Made by a program: the position numbers and the translations under genes
In this document: positions 6,875-13,133 of the stretch, one piece after another
Position numbering within the stretch: position 1 is the first letter of the stretch
Layout: each line of letters starts with the position of its first letter
Notes under the pieces: generated by a model
The model's input: the letters and a program-made list of their open reading frames with translations, nothing else
Database searches by the model: none
What the model was told of the DNA's origin: nothing
Assembly (NCBI GenBank): GCA_050954505.1
Contig: JBPBPY010000481.1
Coordinates: 1-14,761, forward strand
Length of the DNA stretch: 14,761 nucleotides
Source: JAQGMO01 sp050954505
GTDB taxonomy: Bacteria; Pseudomonadota; Gammaproteobacteria; Burkholderiales; Burkholderiaceae_D
Direction of reading: 5' to 3'

Positions 6875-8758
6875 ATGTCTGAATCGAATGATCCGGGTTC
6901 CTTGGCGGGGCCAATGGGGAGCATGGTCAACCCGCGTGAAGCCATGCTGGCGACGGTTGCCAAGCTGCCGCATTTGCCCGGCGTGTACCGCTATTTCGAC
7001 AGCGAGAATAAATTGCTGTACGTCGGCAAGGCGCGCGACCTGCGCAAACGGGTCTCGAGTTATTTCCTGAAAAATATCGCCAGTCCGCGCACGGCGATGA
7101 TGGTCGAGCGCATCGCGCGGCTGGAGACCACGGTCACGCGCAGTGAGGCCGAAGCGCTGCTGCTGGAAAACAACCTGATCAAGACGCTGCAGCCGCGCTA
7201 CAACATCCTGTTTCGCGACGATAAGTCCTACCCTTATCTGAAGATCACCGGCCAGGACTTTCCGCGCATGGCGTACTACCGGGGCGCGGTCGACAAGCGC
7301 AACCAGTATTTCGGTCCCTTTCCCAGCGCCTGGGCCGTCAAGGAATCGATGCAGATCCTGCAGAAGGTATTTTTGATCCGCACCTGCGAAGACTCGGTGT
7401 ATGCCAACCGCACGCGGCCCTGCCTGCTGCACCAGATCGGCCGCTGCAGCGGTCCGTGCGTGGGCCTGGTCAGCAAGGAAGCCTATGCCGACGATGTGGA
7501 AAACGCCGCGCGTTTCCTGCGTGGGCGCCAGAGCGAAGTCATGGCTTCGCTGGAAGGGCGCATGCATGGCTATGCGGAAAAGCTCGAGTTCGAGCGCGCC
7601 GCCGGTGTGCGCAACCAGATCACTGCACTCTCGCGCGTGCTTCACCAGCAAACCATGGAGACCTCGGGCGACGCCGACATCGACATCCTCGCCGTGACGG
7701 TGCAGGGCGGGCGCGCCTGCGTCAATCTCGCCATGGTGCGCGGCGGGCGCCACCTGGGCGACCGCGCCTATTTTCCCCAGCATGTGGATACCGTCATCGA
7801 AGAAGGCAGCATCGAGCTCGAAGTCCTGAAGGCTTTCCTGGCCCAGCATTACATCGACAAGTTCATTCCCGGCACCTTGATCACCACCCTGGAGTTGAAT
7901 GAACCCGGGCTGATGGTGGCGCTCATGGAGCAATGCGGGCACCGCATCAACCTGGTGTTCCAGCCGCAGGGACAGCGCCGCCAGTGGCAGGAAATGGCGC
8001 AGAAGGGCGCCGAGATTTCGCTGGCGCGCCTGCTCTCGGAACAGGGTTCGCAGCAGTCTCGCACCCGTGCGCTGGCCGATGCGCTGGTGCTCGACCTGGA
8101 AGACCTGGAGATGCTGCGCATCGAGTGTTTCGATATCAGCCATACGCAGGGCGAAGCCACCCAGGCTTCCTGCGTGGTGTTCCACCATCACGCCATGCAG
8201 AATGGCGAATACCGCCGCTACAACATCAACGACATCACGCCGGGCGATGATTATGCCGCCATGCGCCAGGTGCTCATGCGCCGCTATGAAAAAGTCGCCA
8301 ACGGCGACGGCATCATGCCCGGCGTGGTGTTGGTCGACGGCGGCAAGGGGCAGGTCGAGATGGCGCGCCAGGTGTTTGTCGAACTGGGCCTGGACATTGG
8401 CTTGATCGTCGGCGTGGCCAAGGGGGAAGGACGGCGCGTCGGACTGGAAACGCTGATCTTTGCCGATGGCCGCGCGCCGGCCGAGCTGGGCAAGGAATCG
8501 GCGGCCCTGATGCTGATCGCCCAGATCCGCGATGAAGCGCATCGCTTTGCCATCACCGGCATGCGCGCCAAACGCGCCAAGGCGCGCCAGACCTCGCGGC
8601 TGGAAGAAATCGAGGGCATCGGCGCCAAGCGCCGGCAAAAGCTGCTGGCGCGGTTTGGCGGCCTGCGTGGCGTGGCCGATGCCAGCATCGAGGACATAGC
8701 CTCGGTCGAGGGCATTTCGCGCGCGTTGGCTGAAGACATCTACCGGCAGCTGCATTGA
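6875..8758 (+). CDS. uvrC: UvrABC excision nuclease subunit C
   Basis: Makes both incisions around a DNA lesion after UvrA/UvrB damage recognition. The 627-aa protein has a GIY-YIG nuclease domain at about 33-110 (LPGVYRYFDSENKLLYVGKA) for the 3' cut. Four cysteines follow at 171, 183, 191 and 195, in the positions of the Fe-S cluster ligands known in E. coli UvrC. A UVR motif lies at about 223-255 (EKLEFERAAGVRNQI), and an RNase H-like nuclease domain for the 5' cut has Asp420 (ECFDISHTQGE), Asp488 (VLVDGGKGQ) and His556 (IRDEAHRFAI). Tandem helix-hairpin-helix motifs occupy 575-627. ATG 6875 is preferred, with GAGAGAAG at 6862-6869. GTG 6869 would add two residues. The gene is followed 136 bases later by pgsA, the classic uvrC-pgsA pair. 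Confidence 0.98.
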   Translation: MSESNDPGSLAGPMGSMVNPREAMLATVAKLPHLPGVYRYFDSENKLLYVGKARDLRKRVSSYFLKNIASPRTAMMVERIARLETTVTRSEAEALLLENNLIKTLQPRYNILFRDDKSYPYLKITGQDFPRMAYYRGAVDKRNQYFGPFPSAWAVKESMQILQKVFLIRTCEDSVYANRTRPCLLHQIGRCSGPCVGLVSKEAYADDVENAARFLRGRQSEVMASLEGRMHGYAEKLEFERAAGVRNQITALSRVLHQQTMETSGDADIDILAVTVQGGRACVNLAMVRGGRHLGDRAYFPQHVDTVIEEGSIELEVLKAFLAQHYIDKFIPGTLITTLELNEPGLMVALMEQCGHRINLVFQPQGQRRQWQEMAQKGAEISLARLLSEQGSQQSRTRALADALVLDLEDLEMLRIECFDISHTQGEATQASCVVFHHHAMQNGEYRRYNINDITPGDDYAAMRQVLMRRYEKVANGDGIMPGVVLVDGGKGQVEMARQVFVELGLDIGLIVGVAKGEGRRVGLETLIFADGRAPAELGKESAALMLIAQIRDEAHRFAITGMRAKRAKARQTSRLEEIEGIGAKRRQKLLARFGGLRGVADASIEDIASVEGISRALAEDIYRQLH

Positions 8759-8822
8759 AGTCGAGGGCTGCGGCTGCAGGGCGCTTGTTCCGGTCAGCGC
8801 GTGGCGGGCTGCAAGACAGGCC

Positions 8823-8851
8823 GTGCCATGATGGCGCCTTGGAATTACAAT
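8823..8851 (+). promoter_or_regulatory. Candidate sigma-70 promoter for pgsA
   Basis: In the 136-base uvrC-pgsA gap, GTGCCA (8823-8828, four of six matches to TTGACA) and TACAAT (8846-8851, five of six) are separated by 17 bases, 43 bases before the preferred pgsA start. The rest of the gap shows no clear terminator. This is a pattern match only. Confidence 0.3.
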
Positions 8852-8894
8852 GCAGCACCGCAGTACAACAAGCGCAGTCCAACAAGAACACGTC

Positions 8895-9476
8895 ATGCCA
8901 TTGAACATACCGATCCTGCTAACCTGGTTGCGCGTTGCCCTGATTCCCCTGATGGTTGGTGTGTTCTATCTGCCCGAGAACTGGATGCCCAATACCGACC
9001 GCGGCTTGATCTCCGCGGTGATCTTCATCGTTGCGGCCGTCACCGACTGGTTCGACGGCTTCCTGGCGCGGCGCTGGAACCAGACCTCGGCCTTCGGCGC
9101 CTTCCTCGATCCGGTGGCCGACAAGCTCATCGTCGCCGGCGCCTTGCTGGTTCTGGTGGAGTTCTACGATCTCAATTCGCTGATCGCCTTCATCATCATC
9201 GGCCGTGAAATCACCATTTCAGCCCTGCGCGAATGGATGGCGCAGCTGGGTGCATCGAAATCGGTAGCAGTCAGCTCGATCGGCAAGATCAAGACCGCCG
9301 CGCAGATGATCGCCATTCCCCTGATGCTCTACGATGCCCAGCTGTTTGGCATGGAAACCTTCTGGCCTGGCGTGCTGTTGCTGATCGTCGCTGCGGTGCT
9401 GACGGTGTGGTCAATGTTCTATTACCTGCGCAAAGCCTGGCCGCTGATCAAGGCCACTTCCGGCCATCTGGAATGA
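8895..9476 (+). CDS. pgsA: CDP-diacylglycerol--glycerol-3-phosphate 3-phosphatidyltransferase
   Basis: Inner-membrane enzyme that makes phosphatidylglycerolphosphate from CDP-diacylglycerol and glycerol 3-phosphate, the committed step to phosphatidylglycerol and cardiolipin. From ATG 8895 it has 193 aa and several hydrophobic helices (about 7-28, 38-51, 77-102, 134-148 and 157-178). The CDP-alcohol phosphotransferase signature D-x2-D-G-x2-A-R-x8-G-x3-D-x3-D is complete: Asp51, Asp54, Gly55, Ala58, Arg59, Gly68, Asp72 and Asp76. The N-terminus MPLNIPILLTWLRVALIPLM is the usual PgsA start. An upstream in-frame ATG at 8850 would add 15 atypical residues and is not favoured, although the ribosome binding site of 8895 is weak. 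Downstream is the tRNA-Gly, as in E. coli. Confidence 0.96.
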   Translation: MPLNIPILLTWLRVALIPLMVGVFYLPENWMPNTDRGLISAVIFIVAAVTDWFDGFLARRWNQTSAFGAFLDPVADKLIVAGALLVLVEFYDLNSLIAFIIIGREITISALREWMAQLGASKSVAVSSIGKIKTAAQMIAIPLMLYDAQLFGMETFWPGVLLLIVAAVLTVWSMFYYLRKAWPLIKATSGHLE

Positions 9477-9504
9477 AAAGACCGACGATTTTTGCCGGAA
9501 ACAC

Positions 9505-9532
9505 TTGACAGGATTTTTGTATCATTTATAGT
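9505..9532 (+). promoter_or_regulatory. Strong sigma-70 promoter for tRNA-Gly
   Basis: TTGACA (9505-9510) is a perfect -35 box. TATAGT (9527-9532) is a five-of-six -10 box after a 16-base spacer. The bases just after the -10 (AGCGCCTC) are GC-rich, like the discriminator of stable-RNA promoters under stringent control. This last point is inference from known rRNA/tRNA promoters. Initiation near 9538-9541 would give a leader of about 100 bases before the tRNA. Confidence 0.8.
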
Positions 9533-9606
9533 AGCGCCTCTGCTGCAGTACAGCTGCAAAGCAAACAGCGCAGTGGAACAAACAGCATGACAGCAGCAAT
9601 GCATTC

Positions 9607-9638
9607 GGCAGTACCGGCGTAGCAAACAGGCAGTACCG
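9607..9638 (+). repeat. Short direct repeat in the tRNA leader
   Basis: GGCAGTACCG occurs at 9607-9616 and again at 9629-9638, just before the mature tRNA. AGCAAACAG also occurs twice in the leader (near 9557 and 9621). The meaning is unknown; it could be chance, a remnant of a duplicated tRNA spacer, or processing-related. Confidence 0.45.
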
Positions 9639-9640
9639 AT

Positions 9641-9716
9641 GCGGGAGTAGCTCAGTTGGTAGAGCGCAACCTTGCCAAGGTTGAGGTCGAGAGTTCGAGC
9701 CTCTTCTCCCGCTCCA
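9641..9716 (+). tRNA. tRNA-Gly (anticodon GCC)
   Basis: A 76-base cloverleaf folds completely. The acceptor stem GCGGGAG/CTCCCGC spans 9641-9647 and 9706-9712. The D arm is GCTC-AGTTGGTA-GAGC, the anticodon stem CAACC/GGTTG with loop TTGCCAA (anticodon GCC at 9674-9676), and the T arm GAGAG-TTCGAGC-CTCTT. The discriminator is T and CCA is encoded at 9714-9716. It reads glycine codons GGC and GGU. It sits downstream of pgsA like E. coli glyW, with its own promoter and terminator. The cysT and leuZ tRNAs that follow glyW in E. coli are absent here. Confidence 0.97.
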
Positions 9717-9724
9717 GAATTTCA

Positions 9725-9757
9725 GAATGGCCCACTTCGGTGGGCCATTCTTCGTTT
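9725..9757 (+). terminator. Intrinsic terminator of tRNA-Gly
   Basis: GAATGGCCCAC (9725-9735) and GTGGGCCATTC (9740-9750) form a perfect 11-bp stem closed by the stable TTCG tetraloop. The T-rich TTCGTTT follows (9751-9757). It starts 9 bases past the tRNA CCA. Because the adhesin gene converges from the right and stops at 9834, the same hairpin could also stop the opposite transcript. The minus-strand side lacks a T run, so that role would be weaker. Confidence 0.9.
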
Positions 9758-9833
9758 CGGCGCTGCATTTGCACGTGTGCTGCACGACTGACTTCATGCA
9801 GTGCCGCATCCAGCCGCGGCGCATGGCCGCTTG

Positions 9834-12800
9834 CTATTGTCCTACCGAGCTGCAATGGGCAAACGAACGCGCATTCGGCCCATCCTGGTCATTCACATTG
9901 CACAGCACCGACAACTGCGGTGCCAGCCTGGTTCTCTGCATCTCGAGCGGCGGCAGGGCGTTCATGCCGGCGACTGGATCGGTCGTCAATGTTTGCCGGT
10001 TCCAGTCGGTGACATTGCCTGCGTCCGGCACCGCCACCGTTACCATTTTCGTGGCAGCGGCATTTCCCGCATTCGGCGCAACAACGGTGTCGACGGCGCT
10101 GCCGTTGCCGTCATGCGGCGCGACAACCGCTTCCATGCCGGTGCCGGTGACGGTGCCAGCGCCAGTGCCCGCATTTGCAGCGGTTGGCAATCTTGTTATC
10201 GACAAGGTGCCAGGCACGGTCGTCACTGCATAATTGGCTGACGTGGGGCCGGAGGCTGTCAGCGTGTAGACACCAGCCTCGCGCGCACCCTGGGCCGCGC
10301 CGCCATAAATCAATGCACCTGACAATGCCGCCGCGGTGTCGCCGTTCACGAAGCCGGAATAGCTCACGCCATTTCCGCCCGAGAATGCCACGCCGTCATA
10401 GGTTTTGGTCACACTGTTGGCGGTGATCGACAGCGCCGCCTTGCCCACCGACAGAATGCCGCCCGAGATCAGCTGCAGGCCGTAACCCGCCAACACTGCA
10501 AGCGACCCGGCCGCGACGTCGATGGCATACGTCCCGGCCCCCGAACCCTGCGCCGAGCCAGCGGAGCTGATGACCGGCGTGCCGCCATGGACACTGGCGG
10601 GGGCATCGCCGATGAAGGCATTGGCCACACCGCTTTGCACGCCGCTGATGGTGTAGGCGTTGAGCACGCTGGCGGCGACGTTGCTGTCGCCGTAGGTGGC
10701 GCCGACATTGGTTGAACTGACCTGGATGACTGGTTGATAGGCAAATGCATAGCGGTTGCCGGACTGGCTGAGCGCGCCGCCGGTGCCGGCATAGGTGCTG
10801 TTCCAGACCGCCGTATTGGCGCTGTCAAGGCCGCCAAACAGATCTCCGGCGGGTGCTGCCGAGTAGACTTGCCAGCGCCCCGCAGGCGTCTGCAAGGCTG
10901 CTGCGCCGCTGGCGTTGATGAAATTCCTGCCGGCCGACAGTGTGATCGCATCGCCGGAGAATGCCGAGGACAGCTGCGCGCCGGCGTTCAAGCTCAGGTC
11001 GGAATTGCTGCCGCTGGCCAGCAATGTCAGTTTGCCGTTCGAGACAATCGAGCCCACGGCAAGCGACTGCGCATTGTTCAGGCTCAGCGCGCCCACGGTG
11101 CCGGTGGTCGACAGCGTTCCTACCAGGTTGGCACCGCCGAGGTTGATACTGCCTGTGCCGCTGGTGGACAGGGTGCTGGCGTTGACCACACCGGCGCCGC
11201 TCAATGTCGTGCCGCCTGCCAGTGCCACCACGGCAGTGCCCGATGATGGTGCCCACGAGCCGCTGAGCACCAGATTGCCGGCGTTGACGCTTGCCGGGCC
11301 GCTGAAGGTATTGGCGCCGGAAAGCGTCAGTGTCGAGCCGGTGCCGCTCTCCTTGATCAACGCGCCATTGCCGGAAATGACGCCGCTCAGTGTCTGGTTG
11401 GCACTCGATGCATCGTCGAAGACGCTGCCCGCCGACAAGGACAATGCACCGGCATAATTGCCTGCGCCGAGACTGGCCGAGCCAGCGAGTTGCAGACGTC
11501 CAGCGTTGAGCGCAGTGCTGCCGGTGTAGCTGCTCACTGCATTGAGCAGCAGGGTACCGCCGCCGGTGATGGCCACCCCTGCCATGCCGAAGTCGCCGTT
11601 GTTGCGCAAGCCGATACTGCTGGTCAGGGTCTTGCCGCTGCTGATATTGAACGTGGTGGTCAGCAGTCCGGCCTGGCCGAGATTGATGGCGTTCAAGCCA
11701 TTGCCGGAGCCGCCCACGGCAATGCTGCTGTCGGCCGTGACGTTGACCGTTCCACCCAGGCCGAAGGCTTGAAAGCTGCCAGTAAACCCGCCGTTGGCCA
11801 GCAACTGGCCACCATTGAGGTTCAAACCTTTCAACATGTTGAAGGTGTTGTTCGACGCCAGCGTGCCGCCGCCATTGACCATGATCTGCGGCGACAGGTT
11901 GAGCATCTGTGCCGTGCCCCAGATATCGGTCTTGTCCAGACGCAGCGTGGCGCCATTGTTGACCGCAACCGCGCTGGCGGGATCAATTGCGTTGTAGGCG
12001 TTGAGTGCCAAGATGCCGAGACTGGCGTTGGTGGCGCCTGTATAGGTGTTGCTTGCCATCAGGGTCAGCACCGACGACGCACTGGTATCCTTGGTGAGAG
12101 CGCCGGCACCTGAAACGACTCCGGCGAGGATCTGGCTGGCGCTGGAAGAATACGTCAACAGCGTGCCCGCCGCCAGCGTGATGGCGCCGGCATACGTGCC
12201 CGCACCGAGCGAGCCGGCGGCATCGATGCGCAAGGTGCCACCGTCGATGGCAGTCGCACCGGTGTAGGTATTGGTGCCTGTCAGGCTCAGCGAACCGGCA
12301 CCGCTCTTGCTCACGCTGCCGCTGCCCGAAATGATGCCGGACAGGGTGCCGGCCGCCGAAGCCAGTCCGGTGGTGAAGCGCATGTTGCCGGCGCTGACGA
12401 GATTGCCGGTGCCGGACACTGCGCCACCGTTGGCATTGACCGTCAGGGCGCCGCTTCCCATTGCAATGCTGCCATTGATAACAATGTTGGCGTCGGCATT
12501 CAAGGACATGGCGCCGGTATTGCCGCCGCCGGAAATCGACAGCAGATTGCCGGCGCCGACAGTCAGGTTTGACGCCGCCGCGCTGCTGCGTGCAAACAGC
12601 GAGGCCGCACGAATGGATGGCAGCGTCATCGAGTTCGCTGCCGTGAGCGCCACGGCACCCAGGGCCGTGCTGCCGCCCATGGCCTGGGCCAGGTTGATGG
12701 TGGCAGCGGACGCAGTGAAATTGTGCGTGCCATCGACGCTGGAAGCGAGCGTGATCTGGCCGCTGCCTGCGGCAAGCGTGGTAGCCGCGGCCAGAGTCAC

Positions 12801-13133
12801 CGGTCCGGTAATGACGATATTGCCGCCGTTGGCGTTGATGCTCGTTCCCAGGGCCACGCTGGCGCCATTGATGGCCACGCCCAGCGCAGCGCTGCTGGAC
12901 TGGATGCCATTGCCCACGGTTGCCGCAGCGTTGCTGGTAATGGCCAGCGTATTGGCCGCAGCATTGCTGTAGTTGATGGTGTCGGCAACCACCGTGCCGG
13001 TGCCGGTTGCCCTGACACTGATGGCGCCGCTGCCGGCCTGGCTGATGGTGCCGCCGGCGTCGGCAATGGCACCGGTTCCCGAACTCGACTGCGATGGCGC
13101 CGGCCGCAGCCGCGCCGGAGAGGGTGCCGGCAT
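9834..13133 (-). CDS. Large exported adhesin (filamentous-haemagglutinin type), downstream part
   Basis: This 1099-codon frame ends at TAG 9834-9836 and forms the C-terminal two thirds of the adhesin in the window. The first about 16 residues are spurious: convincing adhesin sequence begins at SSGTGAIADAGGTISQAGSG. Then follow beta-helix-like Gly/Ser/Thr/Asn repeats, four autotransporter-associated beta-strand repeats (about 264-310, 336-379, 520-555, 582-625), an MBG-like domain at about 800-897 (ATYGDSNVAASVLNAYTISG), a YDG-like domain at about 898-980 (VTKTYDGVAF...GTLSIT), three degenerate V-A-P-x-x-G-N repeats, and a tail with the only two cysteines, 1078 and 1094. There is no autotransporter beta-barrel, so secretion through a separate TpsB pore is inferred. 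ATG 13133 has no ribosome binding site and lies inside the upstream reading frame, so this is probably not an independent gene. It is most likely the frameshifted continuation of the upstream part. The exact adhesion target is unknown. Confidence 0.8.
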   Translation of the reverse strand: MPAPSPARLRPAPSQSSSGTGAIADAGGTISQAGSGAISVRATGTGTVVADTINYSNAAANTLAITSNAAATVGNGIQSSSAALGVAINGASVALGTSINANGGNIVITGPVTLAAATTLAAGSGQITLASSVDGTHNFTASAATINLAQAMGGSTALGAVALTAANSMTLPSIRAASLFARSSAAASNLTVGAGNLLSISGGGNTGAMSLNADANIVINGSIAMGSGALTVNANGGAVSGTGNLVSAGNMRFTTGLASAAGTLSGIISGSGSVSKSGAGSLSLTGTNTYTGATAIDGGTLRIDAAGSLGAGTYAGAITLAAGTLLTYSSSASQILAGVVSGAGALTKDTSASSVLTLMASNTYTGATNASLGILALNAYNAIDPASAVAVNNGATLRLDKTDIWGTAQMLNLSPQIMVNGGGTLASNNTFNMLKGLNLNGGQLLANGGFTGSFQAFGLGGTVNVTADSSIAVGGSGNGLNAINLGQAGLLTTTFNISSGKTLTSSIGLRNNGDFGMAGVAITGGGTLLLNAVSSYTGSTALNAGRLQLAGSASLGAGNYAGALSLSAGSVFDDASSANQTLSGVISGNGALIKESGTGSTLTLSGANTFSGPASVNAGNLVLSGSWAPSSGTAVVALAGGTTLSGAGVVNASTLSTSGTGSINLGGANLVGTLSTTGTVGALSLNNAQSLAVGSIVSNGKLTLLASGSNSDLSLNAGAQLSSAFSGDAITLSAGRNFINASGAAALQTPAGRWQVYSAAPAGDLFGGLDSANTAVWNSTYAGTGGALSQSGNRYAFAYQPVIQVSSTNVGATYGDSNVAASVLNAYTISGVQSGVANAFIGDAPASVHGGTPVISSAGSAQGSGAGTYAIDVAAGSLAVLAGYGLQLISGGILSVGKAALSITANSVTKTYDGVAFSGGNGVSYSGFVNGDTAAALSGALIYGGAAQGAREAGVYTLTASGPTSANYAVTTVPGTLSITRLPTAANAGTGAGTVTGTGMEAVVAPHDGNGSAVDTVVAPNAGNAAATKMVTVAVPDAGNVTDWNRQTLTTDPVAGMNALPPLEMQRTRLAPQLSVLCNVNDQDGPNARSFAHCSSVGQ
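10011..10136 (-). repeat. Degenerate V-A-P-x-x-G-N repeats near the adhesin C-terminus
   Basis: Residues 1000-1041 of the downstream frame contain VVAPHDGN, VVAPNAGN and VAVPDAGN at spacings of 15 and 17 residues, between the YDG-like domain and the cysteine-bearing tail. The segment is not part of any domain I recognise. Confidence 0.55.
11259..11576 (-). repeat. Autotransporter-associated beta-strand repeat module, copy 2
   Basis: Residues about 520-625 repeat the arrangement of copy 1: ITGGGTLLLNAVSSYTGSTA, the linker SLGAGNYAGALSLSAGSVF, then SGNGALIKESGTGSTLTLSG with ANTFSGPASVNAGNLVLSG. The linker matches that of copy 1 at most positions, so the two modules arose by internal duplication (inference). 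Confidence 0.75.

Noticed and set aside
6545..8908. A 787-codon minus-strand open frame opposite nagZ and uvrC
   Set aside because: It lies antisense to two genes with intact catalytic motifs. Its product has no recognisable domain and a composition typical of the shadow frame of GC-rich coding DNA.
11983..13082. Arg/His/Gln/Cys-rich extension of the upstream adhesin frame as a separate domain
   Set aside because: The other frame across the same bases encodes clear adhesin repeats. The basic residues are an out-of-frame reading of these codons.
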